In this document: one piece after another, positions 7,634 to 15,190 of the stretch
Layout of the letters: every line of letters starts with the position of its first letter
Position numbering within the stretch: the stretch's first letter is position 1
Assembly: GCA_900549725.1 (NCBI GenBank)
Contig: URPL01000022.1
Span: 1 to 26,890, forward strand
Origin: an uncultured Eubacteriales bacterium
GTDB lineage: Bacteria > Bacillota > Clostridia > Oscillospirales > CAG-272
Reading direction: 5' to 3'
DNA: 26,890 nucleotides
Notes under the pieces: generated by a model
The model's input: the letters and a program-made list of their open reading frames with translations, nothing else
The model's database searches: none
What the model was told of the DNA's origin: nothing
Position numbers and translations under genes: made by a program

Positions 7634-7897
7634 ATGGAAGCAAAAACACATTCCGTCACCGTCGTCACCGCGGCACCGCTTTCGGATGCGCGCCTTGCCA
7701 AGCTGCATGCGGCATGCGCCGCACGCTATGGGGCGGATTATACGCTGGAATGCCTTGTGGACGAGGCGCTCATCGGCGGGATCCGCATCTTTGACAACGG
7801 CACCATGATTGACGGCACCGTACTCGGGCGTCTCGGCGCCGTCAGGGCAAAGCTTCTGCACACCGTGCAGGCACAGGAGGACAGCCATGGGTCTTGA
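7634..7897 (+). CDS. atpH: ATP synthase delta subunit, C-terminal domain only
   Basis: The delta subunit (OSCP) normally joins stalk subunit b to the top of F1 and has about 180 residues. This one has 87. It aligns with only the C-terminal domain of E. coli delta, from the strand before ALSEQQLAKI onward: VTAAPLSDARLAKLHAACAA, and later LIGGIRIFDNGTMIDGTVLG, the family signature. The N-terminal six-helix domain, which binds the alpha-subunit N-termini, is absent. Only 8 bp separate it from atpF and no reading-frame remnant lies between, so this is not a simple frameshift. GAGGCAG precedes the ATG. It overlaps atpA by 11 bp, which suggests translational coupling. Its place between atpF and atpA is the standard atpH position. 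Confidence 0.88.
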   Translation: MEAKTHSVTVVTAAPLSDARLAKLHAACAARYGADYTLECLVDEALIGGIRIFDNGTMIDGTVLGRLGAVRAKLLHTVQAQEDSHGS

Positions 7898-9392
7898 TTT
7901 GCGTGTTTTAACCGATGAATTTAAGCAGGCGCTGGGCAGCATTGAGGAAAACCTCACTCCGGCGGTATCCGCAGGGCGTGTGATTGCCTGTGCAGACGGC
8001 GTTGTGACCGTACAGGGGCTTCCCGCGGTACGCTGCGGAGAGCTGATCCTGCTCGGCGAGCATGCCCATGCGCTTGTAATGAACCTGGAAGAGGATTGCG
8101 TCGGCGCGATTCTGCTTTCCGATGCGGATGAGGTTTCGCAGGGAGATATTGCGCGCTGCACCGGAAAAATCATCGGTGTTCCCTGCGGGGATACGTTGCT
8201 CGGCCGCGTGATCGACCCGCTCGGAAATCCTTTGGACGGAAAAGGCGCGCTGCATGCCGACACGGAGCGCCCCATTGAATTTCCCGCGCCCGATGTTTTC
8301 GGCAGGAAAAAGGTCAGCCGCCCGCTGTTTACCGGTATCACCGCCATCGACAGCATGATCCCGATCGGGCGCGGTCAGCGCGAGCTGATCATCGGTGACC
8401 GGCAAACCGGAAAAACCACCGTTGCCGTGGATGCCATTCTTTCGCAAAAGGGCAAAGGCGTTGCCTGCGTCTATGTCGCAATCGGGCAAAAGCTTTCCAC
8501 CGTGCGGCAGATCATCGATACGCTTGCGGCGCACGGCGCGCTTTCTTATACCACCGTCGTCTGCTCCACTGCGGGGCAAAGCGCCCCGATGCAGTATATC
8601 GCGCCGTACACCGGCACCGCCGTTGCGGAGCATTTCTGCTATACCGGGCGCGATGCGCTGATCGTCTACGATGATCTTTCCAAGCATGCCGTGGCATATC
8701 GCGCCATTTCCCTGCTGCTTGGGCGTCCAAGCGGTCGCGAAGCATATCCGGGTGATATTTTCTATATTCATTCCCGCCTTTTGGAGCGTGCGGCACAGCT
8801 TTCCGATGCGCTCGGCGGCGGCTCGCTGACGGCGCTCCCGATTGTTGAAACGCTCGGCGGCGATATTTCCGCCTATGTGCCGACCAATATCATCTCCATC
8901 ACCGACGGGCAGATTTATCTTGAAAGCGAGCTTTTTCACAGCGGTGTACGCCCTGCCGTAAATGTCGGGCTTTCCGTTTCCCGCGTGGGCGGCAGCGCGC
9001 AGTATCCCGCGATTCGTGCCGTATCCGGAAAAATTCGGCTGGAATTGGCGCATTACCGCGAAATCGCGCAATTCAGCCAGTTCGGCGCCGATCTCGAGGC
9101 GGGCGCAAAAGCAACGCTTCTGCGCGGTGAGCGCCTGACAGAGCTGCTCAAGCAAAACGAACACAGTCCCCGCAGCGTTTGTAAAATGGCTACGGAGCTG
9201 ATGCTCATGAGCGAAAACAAGCTCGGCTCGGTCGCCCCCGCCGATGTGCGCGCGGTGCTGGATGCTTTCTGTGATCGATTTGAGGATACCAATGCAGCCC
9301 TTGTCGATGCAATCGAACAAAGCGGGCAAATGACCGATGCACAAAAAGCGCAGATTCTTTCGGCATTTGACAGCTATGGGGTGACGCAATGA
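7887..9392 (+). CDS. atpA: ATP synthase F1 subunit alpha
   Basis: The non-catalytic alpha subunit alternates with beta in the F1 head. The protein has 501 residues. It shows an N-terminal beta-barrel, the P-loop GDRQTGKT (170-177), and the VGLSVSRVGGSAQ block with the arginine that reaches into the catalytic site of beta. The first 28 residues, which in other bacteria dock on the N-terminal domain of delta, are retained as a helix-like stretch (LTDEFKQALGSIEENL). CAGGAGG lies 6 bases before the ATG at 7887. It overlaps atpH upstream and atpG downstream (ATGA). Confidence 0.98.
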   Translation: MGLDLRVLTDEFKQALGSIEENLTPAVSAGRVIACADGVVTVQGLPAVRCGELILLGEHAHALVMNLEEDCVGAILLSDADEVSQGDIARCTGKIIGVPCGDTLLGRVIDPLGNPLDGKGALHADTERPIEFPAPDVFGRKKVSRPLFTGITAIDSMIPIGRGQRELIIGDRQTGKTTVAVDAILSQKGKGVACVYVAIGQKLSTVRQIIDTLAAHGALSYTTVVCSTAGQSAPMQYIAPYTGTAVAEHFCYTGRDALIVYDDLSKHAVAYRAISLLLGRPSGREAYPGDIFYIHSRLLERAAQLSDALGGGSLTALPIVETLGGDISAYVPTNIISITDGQIYLESELFHSGVRPAVNVGLSVSRVGGSAQYPAIRAVSGKIRLELAHYREIAQFSQFGADLEAGAKATLLRGERLTELLKQNEHSPRSVCKMATELMLMSENKLGSVAPADVRAVLDAFCDRFEDTNAALVDAIEQSGQMTDAQKAQILSAFDSYGVTQ

Positions 9393-10225
9393 ACACAAGA
9401 GAGCTGCAAAACCGCATTGATGCCATCCGCGCGACGGGAAAAACGACGCGCGCCATGGAGATGATCGCCTCCTCCAAGCTGGAGGGCTCCATGCGGCGTT
9501 CCGTCGTCAGCACGCAATATCTTGAAACCATGCATGATGCCGTCTCCCGCCTGTTTGCAGCAAAGCCGTTTTCGCATCCGTTTTTGTCCGGGCATGCGGG
9601 CGGTGAGGATGCGCTCATCGTCATCAGCGCAGACAAAGGTCTGTGCGGCGATTACAATCATGCGATTTTGAGCCATGCCGATCGTTTTTTGGCGCAGCAC
9701 CCGTCCGTTGACCGCATTTTGGCTGTGGGCTATACCGCCGTGGAGCATTTCGGGCAAAGCGGCTATAAAATGAATAACTACTATGCGCACCTGCAGGAGC
9801 CGCACGCCTATGACGCCATTATGCTTGCGGACGACCTTTTGAAGCAATATCTGGAGCATCAATATCATACCGTATATCTTGCCTTCACGAAAATGCTCCG
9901 CCCCGGCATATATGAAACAACCGTGGAAAAGCTTCTGCCCATTGCCGTTTCCCCGGCGCCGGAGCCCTCGGCGCTTCCCATGGAGCCGTGCGGCAGCGAG
10001 GAGCTGACCGGGCTGCTCTCGCAAACGGTAATGGCGCAGATTTACAGCGCATTGGCAGACAGCGACTATGCCATGCAGTATGACCGCATGCTTGCCATGC
10101 GAAAATCAACGGAAAACGGTGAGGAGATGGTGCGTCGGCTGACGCTGCAATACCATCGCATGCGCAAAGAACGCATCACCGCAGAGCTGCAAACACTTGC
10201 ACATGGGGAACAGAAATCCCGCTGA
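9389..10225 (+). CDS. atpG: ATP synthase F1 subunit gamma
   Basis: Gamma is the central rotor shaft turned by the c-ring inside the alpha3beta3 head. The 278-residue protein begins NTRELQNRIDAIRATGKTTRAMEMIASSKL, split as the usual N-terminal helix, has the conserved SADKGLCGDYN segment (near residue 85), and ends in the long C-terminal helix with MRKSTENGEEMVRRLTL. The final residues (LAHGEQKSR) differ from the common EIVxGAxAL ending, so the tip that enters the F1 bearing is divergent. It begins on the atpA stop (ATGA) and lies 18 bp before atpD. Confidence 0.96.
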   Translation: MNTRELQNRIDAIRATGKTTRAMEMIASSKLEGSMRRSVVSTQYLETMHDAVSRLFAAKPFSHPFLSGHAGGEDALIVISADKGLCGDYNHAILSHADRFLAQHPSVDRILAVGYTAVEHFGQSGYKMNNYYAHLQEPHAYDAIMLADDLLKQYLEHQYHTVYLAFTKMLRPGIYETTVEKLLPIAVSPAPEPSALPMEPCGSEELTGLLSQTVMAQIYSALADSDYAMQYDRMLAMRKSTENGEEMVRRLTLQYHRMRKERITAELQTLAHGEQKSR

Positions 10226-10243
10226 GCAAAACGGAGAGTCATT

Positions 10244-11629
10244 ATGGAAAAAACAATGCAAGGAGTTGTCGTCAGAATTGTCGGGTCCGTTGTGGATGTC
10301 CGCTTTCCCGGGCACCTGCCGCGGCAGGGCGATATTCTGACGATCCAAACCGAAACCGGCACCGTATCCCTTGAGGTCATGGCGCATCGCCGCGGCAGCG
10401 TCTGCCGCTGCATTGCCCTGCAGCCGACCGACGGGCTTTTCCGCGGGCTTGCCGTGCAGCCAAGCGGCGCCTGCTTACAGGTACCTGTCGGCGCAGGAAC
10501 GCTCGGCCGCGTAACGGACGCCCTCGGCCGCCCCATCGACGGCAAGGGAGAGATCAAGGGGCCGCGCCGCGGGATTTATGCCCCCGCGCCGACGCTGCTT
10601 GAGCAGCGCCCCGTGCGCGATGTGCTGCAAACAGGTATCAAGGTCATCGACCTGCTCACCCCGTATGCGAAGGGCGGAAAAATCGGTCTGTTCGGCGGCG
10701 CCGGTGTCGGCAAAACAGTGCTGATTCAGGAGCTCATTTCCACCATTGCCACAAAGCATAACGGTCGCTCCGTCTTTATCGGCGTGGGCGAGCGCTCCCG
10801 CGAGGGGAATGAAATGGTGGAGGAGATGACGGCATCGGGCGTGCTCGGGAAAACATCGCTTGTGTTCGGGCAGATGAACGAATCGCCCGGCGCGAGAATG
10901 CGCGCCGCGTTCACCGGGCTTTCCATGGCGGAATATTTCCGCGACAGGGAAAAGAGCGATGTGCTTTTGTTCATTGATAACATCTTCCGCTATGTACAGG
11001 CGGGCTCCGAGGTCTCCGCGCTTTTGGGGCGGCTGCCCTCCGCCGTCGGTTATCAACCGACGCTCGCAAACGAGCTGGGACAGCTGGAGGAGCGGATCAC
11101 TTCCACACAAAACGGCTCCATCACCTCCGTGCAGGCGATCTACGTTCCTGCGGACGATTTGACCGATCCTGCCCCCGCAACGATCTTCAGCCACCTGGAT
11201 GCGACCACGGTGCTCTCCCGTAAGGTTGTGGAGTCCGGGATTTACCCCGCCGTGGATCCGCTGGAATCCTCCAGCCGTATTCTCGAGCCCTCCATTGTCG
11301 GGCAGGAGCATTATGAAACGGCAAAGCGCGTGCTTGCAACGCTGCAGCGCTATAAGGAGCTGCAGGATGTCATCGCCATTTTGGGCATGGATGAGCTTGC
11401 GGATGCGGATAAACGCCTTGTGTTCCGCGCAAGGAAGCTGAAAAACTTCTTCTCGCAGCCCTTCTTTGTTGCCTCTTCCTTCACGGGCATGCAGGGGCGC
11501 TATGTACCTCTTGCACGCACGATTGCCTCCTGCCGCGCCATTTTGGACGGGAAATGCGATGAGATTCCGGAGGAGCAATTCTTCTTCATCGGCGATATCA
11601 GCGAGATATGCCCGGAGATTGCCCTATGA
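10244..11629 (+). CDS. atpD: ATP synthase F1 subunit beta (catalytic)
   Basis: Beta carries the catalytic nucleotide sites. The protein has 461 residues, with the P-loop GGAGVGKT (151-158), the catalytic Glu in GERSREGNE (E183; most relatives read GERTREGND), Walker B LLFIDNIF (D245) and QAGSEVSALLGR. The C-terminal lever motif that is DELSEED in most species reads DELADAD (383-389), with the acidic character kept. GGAGAG precedes the ATG. The stop overlaps the atpC start (ATGA). Confidence 0.98.
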   Translation: MEKTMQGVVVRIVGSVVDVRFPGHLPRQGDILTIQTETGTVSLEVMAHRRGSVCRCIALQPTDGLFRGLAVQPSGACLQVPVGAGTLGRVTDALGRPIDGKGEIKGPRRGIYAPAPTLLEQRPVRDVLQTGIKVIDLLTPYAKGGKIGLFGGAGVGKTVLIQELISTIATKHNGRSVFIGVGERSREGNEMVEEMTASGVLGKTSLVFGQMNESPGARMRAAFTGLSMAEYFRDREKSDVLLFIDNIFRYVQAGSEVSALLGRLPSAVGYQPTLANELGQLEERITSTQNGSITSVQAIYVPADDLTDPAPATIFSHLDATTVLSRKVVESGIYPAVDPLESSSRILEPSIVGQEHYETAKRVLATLQRYKELQDVIAILGMDELADADKRLVFRARKLKNFFSQPFFVASSFTGMQGRYVPLARTIASCRAILDGKCDEIPEEQFFFIGDISEICPEIAL

Positions 11630-12045
11630 AAACGTTTCATCTGACCGTCATGCGCCCCGATAAGATTGTATTTGAGGACGATGTTGCCGCCCTGTGCTGC
11701 TCCGTCGGCGCGGATGGGGCGCGCGAAGAGATTCTGCCGGGGCATGAGCCCATGCTTTTTTCGATCACGCTCGGCATGGCGGATATCCGCCTGCAAAGCG
11801 GAGAAAAAAAGCGGTTTGCCACGGGCGACGGCATTGTGATGATTGAGCGCGGGCGCGTGCAGGTCCTGAGCGATTTTATCGCATGGGAGGACCGCCTGGA
11901 TCGCGCGATAGAACACCGGCAAAGCTATATCGATAAAGACCTGTCCCGCCGCCGCCAGAGCTATCATGAATACCGCATGAGCAAAATCAATCTGACAAAG
12001 ACCTTTATTCACCTCTCCGGCCGACAGGATCACGAGCCGAGATAA
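11626..12045 (+). CDS. atpC: ATP synthase F1 subunit epsilon
   Basis: Epsilon sits at the foot of gamma, links it to the c-ring and can inhibit ATP hydrolysis. The 139-residue protein has an N-terminal beta-sandwich (about 1-85, with ILPGHEPML and GIVMIERGRVQVLSDF) and a helical C-terminal hairpin (about 86-139, Arg/Glu-rich). The start overlaps the atpD stop, so translation is probably coupled. It is the last gene of the operon and is followed by a terminator. Confidence 0.95.
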   Translation: MKTFHLTVMRPDKIVFEDDVAALCCSVGADGAREEILPGHEPMLFSITLGMADIRLQSGEKKRFATGDGIVMIERGRVQVLSDFIAWEDRLDRAIEHRQSYIDKDLSRRRQSYHEYRMSKINLTKTFIHLSGRQDHEPR

Positions 12046-12050
12046 AAATA

Positions 12051-12124
12051 AAACGCAGAGAACAACCCTTCCGCCCTCCGGGGCAATTTGGCGCAAGGAA
12101 CACGTTTTTCTCTGCGTTTTTCGT
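12051..12124 (+). terminator. Terminator of the ATP synthase operon
   Basis: AAACGCAGAGAA (12051-12062) is perfectly complementary to TTCTCTGCGTTT (12108-12119), and T runs follow. The 45-nt interior can itself form a second stem (CCTTCCGCC against GGCGCAAGG, one mismatch), giving one long jointed hairpin. Confidence 0.75.
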
Positions 12125-12128
12125 TTTG

Positions 12129-12166
12129 AAAAAAGCCGGCAAGACCTGCCATGGGTCTTGCCGGCT
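12129..12166 (-). terminator. Terminator of the DivIVA-like gene
   Basis: A perfect 13-bp stem (AGCCGGCAAGACC at 12134-12146 with its complement at 12154-12166) has a 7-nt loop. On the minus strand it runs into six T, right after the DivIVA-like gene. It may also back up the atp terminator on the plus strand. Confidence 0.85.
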
Positions 12167-12174
12167 CTGTGTTT

Positions 12175-13008
12175 TTACGGTTGTTTTTCGGAAAATTCTT
12201 CGGGGGGCAGTGTCTGCGCCGTTTCTTCCCCCAGCGGCACGGTAATTTCACTCTGCGGCTGCGTCAAGTGCCGAAGCCTGTTTTGCAGCACCGTGAGTTT
12301 TTCGATGGCATCCGCGCATGCCTTTTCACAGGGCGCGCCGAGGCTTTGCGCAAACTCCCGTTTCATTTTTTGCAAGGTTCGCTCCGCCTCGCAGCGGGCA
12401 GCCTCGCTTTGTTGCAGCGCCTGCGCATGAATTTCCTGCGCGCGGCGCCGCGCGTCCTGCAAGATTGCATCCGCTTTTTCATTGGCATCGGTGATCCATT
12501 TGCCGACACCCTTTGAAACCATATCATACTGTTCCGCCTTTTCCCGCAAAGCGGAAATGGCTGCTTCCTCCTTGCGGTTCTGCACCGCCAGGAGCTCCTC
12601 CAGCTGCAATGCCTTTTGCCGCCAGAATTGCGCATCCTGCGTCTGCGGCGAGGCAAGGTCATGCGGCACATCTCTCAGCGCCTGATTCTCCGCACGCAGC
12701 GTCTCGCATTCCGCATAGCGCTCCGAAAGAGAAAGGCGGCATTGCTCCAGCGTCTGCAAAAGCGCGTCCCGCTCCATCTGCTGCTGTGCCTGCAGGGCAA
12801 GCAAGGCTTCCTTTTCTTCCGTTTGCTGCTCAATGGTTTTTTGCTGTGCGGTGATGGTATTTTTCAGCGTTTGCTCAATTCCGCGGAAGCTTGCGTCCAT
12901 TTTCCCAATATATCGGTTGACGTCCTCTTTGGCATATCCGCGCACTGCTGTTCGAAATGCCATGCGCTGCTTTGCCCCCGTTCCCATAACGCTTTCCTTA
13001 TTGCTCAT
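12175..13008 (-). CDS. DivIVA-domain coiled-coil protein
   Basis: This 277-residue cytosolic protein shows the DivIVA/GpsB N-terminal signature MAFRTAVRGYAKEDVNRYI (residues 16-34), which in relatives binds curved membrane or division proteins. Nearly all the rest is predicted coiled coil rich in Gln, Glu, Ala and Arg (about 35-125 and 150-245), ending in an acidic, Pro-rich tail. The start MSNKES at 13008 lies 6 bases after AAAGAGGA. A longer frame to 13086 would run over the promoter. It has its own promoter and terminator. It may help localise division or cell-wall machinery, as DivIVA and SepIVA-type proteins do, but the specific role is not shown. Confidence 0.85.
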   Translation of the reverse strand: MSNKESVMGTGAKQRMAFRTAVRGYAKEDVNRYIGKMDASFRGIEQTLKNTITAQQKTIEQQTEEKEALLALQAQQQMERDALLQTLEQCRLSLSERYAECETLRAENQALRDVPHDLASPQTQDAQFWRQKALQLEELLAVQNRKEEAAISALREKAEQYDMVSKGVGKWITDANEKADAILQDARRRAQEIHAQALQQSEAARCEAERTLQKMKREFAQSLGAPCEKACADAIEKLTVLQNRLRHLTQPQSEITVPLGEETAQTLPPEEFSEKQP

Positions 13009-13057
13009 CTCTATCCTCTTTCCGCGCATCTGTCCCCCGCGCGGCTCTTTTTTCTTT

Positions 13058-13086
13058 ATTCTACCATATTCGACGCAAAAATGCAA
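13058..13086 (-). promoter_or_regulatory. Promoter of the DivIVA-like gene
   Basis: On the minus strand TTGCAT (13081-13086), a 17-bp spacer and TAGAAT (13058-13063) preceded by TGG (extended -10) lie about 50 bp before the start at 13008. Confidence 0.8.
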
Positions 13087-13092
13087 GATGCG

Positions 13093-13132
13093 AAAAAAGA
13101 CCGACGCGGCAGTTTCCCGCCCGTCGGTCTTT
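13093..13132 (-). terminator. Terminator after rpmA
   Basis: An 11-bp stem, AAAGACCGACG on the minus strand (13122-13132) with its complement at 13096-13106, is followed on the minus strand by a T run and lies 13 bp after the rpmA stop. It closes the rplU-prp-rpmA operon. Confidence 0.88.
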
Positions 13133-13145
13133 CCGATTTCTTTGC

Positions 13146-13424
13146 TCAGTCGGCATATACGCTGACGCGCTTTTTGTTGCCTGCAAACCGCTCAAACTTG
13201 ACATGTCCGTCTGCCAGGGCAAACAGAGTGTCATCGGAGCCGATACCGACATTTTTGCCGGGATGCACATTCGTGCCTCTTTGGCGAACGATGATGTTGC
13301 CGGCGACAACAGCCTGTCCGTCGCTCTTCTTCACGCCCAGTCTCTGCGCGTTGGAATCGCGGCCGTTCTTGGTAGAGCCGACACCTTTTTTATGTGCGAA
13401 GAATTGAAGATTCAGCTTCAACAT
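13146..13424 (-). CDS. rpmA: 50S ribosomal protein L27 with cleavable N-terminus
   Basis: L27 lies at the peptidyl-transferase centre of the large subunit. The 92-residue precursor begins MLKLNLQFFAHKKGVGSTKN. The extension MLKLNLQFF before AHKKG is the hallmark of Bacillota L27, and it is removed between F9 and A10 by the protease Prp, encoded immediately upstream. The mature AHKKG terminus reaches the active site. The body (RLGVKKSDGQAVVAGNIIVR, then GTNVHPGKNVGIG) is typical. GGAGG lies 9 bases before the ATG. Confidence 0.98.
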   Translation of the reverse strand: MLKLNLQFFAHKKGVGSTKNGRDSNAQRLGVKKSDGQAVVAGNIIVRQRGTNVHPGKNVGIGSDDTLFALADGHVKFERFAGNKKRVSVYAD

Positions 13425-13445
13425 GGCATTATTCCTCCATTTTTC

Positions 13446-13835
13446 TTATTCGCTGTACTTTTGCTCTGCGAGCGCTTCGTCATACGGCTTTTCAACGCAT
13501 TTGACATCGAGATATTCGTAGTAGTCCTCCAGCATATCGCAAAGCTGCAGATAATAGCTTTGCAAAAGCCCCGCTACTGCAAACTGCTTTTTCTCATCCG
13601 GCTCATATTCGGGCAATGCGCTTGCCGCCAGAATCCGGACGTCCGTTGTCTTTTCGTCGATGGCGTATTGAATATCACAGGCATATCCCACCTCAACGGT
13701 GTTGATGAGGAACATCGTCATCGCGGAGACAGCTGCGCAGACAATATCATGCCCCGCTTCGTCAAACCCGCTGTGCCCCGTTTCCTCAAAGCCGTAATAA
13801 ATACCGCCCTGCTCGTAAAAAACGATATGAATCAT
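13446..13835 (-). CDS. prp: Ribosomal-processing cysteine protease Prp
   Basis: Prp cuts the N-terminal extension from L27, a step needed for a functional ribosome in Bacillota that carry the extended L27. The 129-residue protein has the catalytic His (H21) and Cys (C33) in GHSGFDEAGHDIVCAAVS, as expected for the family. Its C-terminus is acidic (DEALAEQKYSE). It sits between rplU and rpmA, the usual arrangement. Its ATG shares one base with the rplU stop (TGATG), and it has only a weak ribosome binding site, so translation is probably coupled to rplU. Confidence 0.95.
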   Translation of the reverse strand: MIHIVFYEQGGIYYGFEETGHSGFDEAGHDIVCAAVSAMTMFLINTVEVGYACDIQYAIDEKTTDVRILAASALPEYEPDEKKQFAVAGLLQSYYLQLCDMLEDYYEYLDVKCVEKPYDEALAEQKYSE

Positions 13836-14146
13836 CAGAGCGCGATCTTCTCGATCTGAACCTTGGTATAAGGCTGACGGTGACCGAGCTTCTTCTTCTC
13901 GTTCTTCTTCGCCTTGTACTTCATGACGTAAATCTTCTTTGCCTTGCCGTTTTTGAGCACCTTTGCGCTGACAGATGCACCTGCAACGGTCGGCGTGCCG
14001 ATTTTCAGATCCTTGCCGTCAGCGGCTGCGATCACCTTGTCAAAGGTAACGGTTGCGTCCTGCTCGGCATTCAGCTTCTCGACGAAGATGATGTCGCCTT
14101 CCTGGACCTTGTACTGCTTTCCGCCGGTTTCAATAATTGCGTACAC
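13835..14146 (-). CDS. rplU: 50S ribosomal protein L21
   Basis: L21 binds 23S rRNA in the large subunit. The protein has 103 residues, the usual length, from the GTG at 14146 and begins YAIIETGGKQYKVQEGD. It ends with the conserved HRQPYTKVQIEKI. GAGAGGTG lies 6 bases upstream of this GTG. Another GTG three codons upstream (14155) lies inside that ribosome binding site and is not preferred. First gene of the rplU-prp-rpmA operon. Confidence 0.97.
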   Translation of the reverse strand: MYAIIETGGKQYKVQEGDIIFVEKLNAEQDATVTFDKVIAAADGKDLKIGTPTVAGASVSAKVLKNGKAKKIYVMKYKAKKNEKKKLGHRQPYTKVQIEKIAL

Positions 14147-14159
14147 GAAAAGCACCTCT

Positions 14160-14230
14160 CTTTCTTTGATGTCTCGCTGGTGCGGGTAAACCGTGCGGTT
14201 TTTTATGACCCGATTCCAAGCGGCTTTACC
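14160..14230 (-). ncRNA. L21-type mRNA leader (likely autoregulatory)
   Basis: Between the rplU promoter and its start, the transcript begins with GGTAAAGCCG (14221-14230), which can pair with CGGTTTACC (14185-14193). A second pairing, CGGGT with ACCCG, uses overlapping bases, so the two stems exclude each other. Position, length and the early GGTAAAGCCGC fit the L21 leader known from Bacillota, thought to bind L21. The assignment is from memory of that family and not from a covariance search. Confidence 0.55.
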
Positions 14231-14259
14231 ATTCTATCACAAATGCCGCCGCGTGTCAA
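14231..14259 (-). promoter_or_regulatory. Strong promoter of rplU-prp-rpmA
   Basis: On the minus strand a perfect TTGACA (14254-14259), a 17-bp spacer and TAGAAT (14231-14236) preceded by TGA (extended -10). The transcript should start near 14224 and include the L21-type leader. The stretch between it and folD (14260-14332) contains GC-rich imperfect dyads before a T run that could terminate folD, but no clean hairpin. Confidence 0.9.
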
Positions 14260-14332
14260 GAAAAACCGCGCCGTCGTGCGCATCCGCGTGCGGCAAATTG
14301 TGTTAATTTTTTGTGAACGCACGCAAGCGCCG

Positions 14333-15190
14333 TCAAAATGCCCCGCTGAGCAGCTTTGCCGCCGTCAATGTGTTTTGCAGCAGCATGGCAATGGTCATGG
14401 GGCCGACCCCGCCCGGCACCGGCGTGAGATGCCCCGCGCGGGCAAGCGCCTCCGAAAAAACGACATCGCCGCACAGCTTTCCGTCCGCACCGCGATTGAT
14501 GCCGACATCGATCACCGCCGCCCCGGGCTTTATCATGTCGCCGCACACAAAGCCCGCATGCCCGACCGCGCTGATCAGAATATCCGCGCGTGCGCAGATC
14601 TCGCGCAGCCCCTGCGTTTTGGAATGGCAGATGCTCACTGTGCCGTCTCTTGCAAGAAGCATGGCGGCAAGCGGCTTTCCGACGATATTGCTGCGCCCCA
14701 GCACAACACATTCCTTTCCCGCAATCGCAATGCCGTATTCCTCCAAAAGTGCAATGACTCCGGCGGGCGTGCAGGGGGAAAACCGCGGCGTTCCGAGATA
14801 CAAAAGCCCCACATTCTGCGCATGGAAGCAATCCACATCCTTGCGCGGGTCGATTGCGGCAATCACCGCCGACGGATTGATCTGCGGCGGCAGCGGCAGC
14901 TGCACCAAAATGCCGTGAATCTGCGGGGCTTCGTTAAGCTGCCTGATCAGGGTACACAGCGCCTGCTGCGTTGTATCGGCGGGCAGGGAAATGATTTCCG
15001 AATAAATGCCTGCCTCCTCGCACGCGCGATGCTTATTGCGCACATAAACCGCGCTTGCGGGGTCGTCTCCGACCACGACGACGCAAAGCCCCGGTAAAAC
15101 GCCGCTGCGGCGCAGCGCGGTGCATTCCTTTGCAATCCGTGCGCGCAGCTCCGCTGCCGTTTGCTTTCCGTCAATGATCACTGCTGCCAT
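14333..15190 (-). CDS. folD: Bifunctional methylenetetrahydrofolate dehydrogenase/cyclohydrolase
   Basis: FolD interconverts 5,10-methylene-, methenyl- and 10-formyl-tetrahydrofolate with NADP in one-carbon metabolism. The 285-residue protein has the catalytic YVRNK (Y49, K53), the GILVQLPLP block, DVDCFH, the Rossmann segment VVLGRSNIVGKPLA and the C-terminal PVPGGVGPMT signature. Its length is normal. The ATG at 15190 follows a purine-rich GGAGAAGGGGGAGAG stretch and overlaps the end of the ABC exporter gene by 20 bp, so it belongs to that operon. Confidence 0.97.
   Translation of the reverse strand: MAAVIIDGKQTAAELRARIAKECTALRRSGVLPGLCVVVVGDDPASAVYVRNKHRACEEAGIYSEIISLPADTTQQALCTLIRQLNEAPQIHGILVQLPLPPQINPSAVIAAIDPRKDVDCFHAQNVGLLYLGTPRFSPCTPAGVIALLEEYGIAIAGKECVVLGRSNIVGKPLAAMLLARDGTVSICHSKTQGLREICARADILISAVGHAGFVCGDMIKPGAAVIDVGINRGADGKLCGDVVFSEALARAGHLTPVPGGVGPMTIAMLLQNTLTAAKLLSGAF

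Noticed and set aside
7607..7897. Frameshift or start misplacement as the cause of the short delta subunit
   Set aside because: Only 8 bp lie between atpF and the chosen start, and the upstream frames encode atpF. No delta N-terminal sequence is present in any frame.
14260..14332. folD terminator
   Set aside because: GC-rich dyads before a T run are present, but the stems have several mismatches and I cannot define a convincing hairpin.
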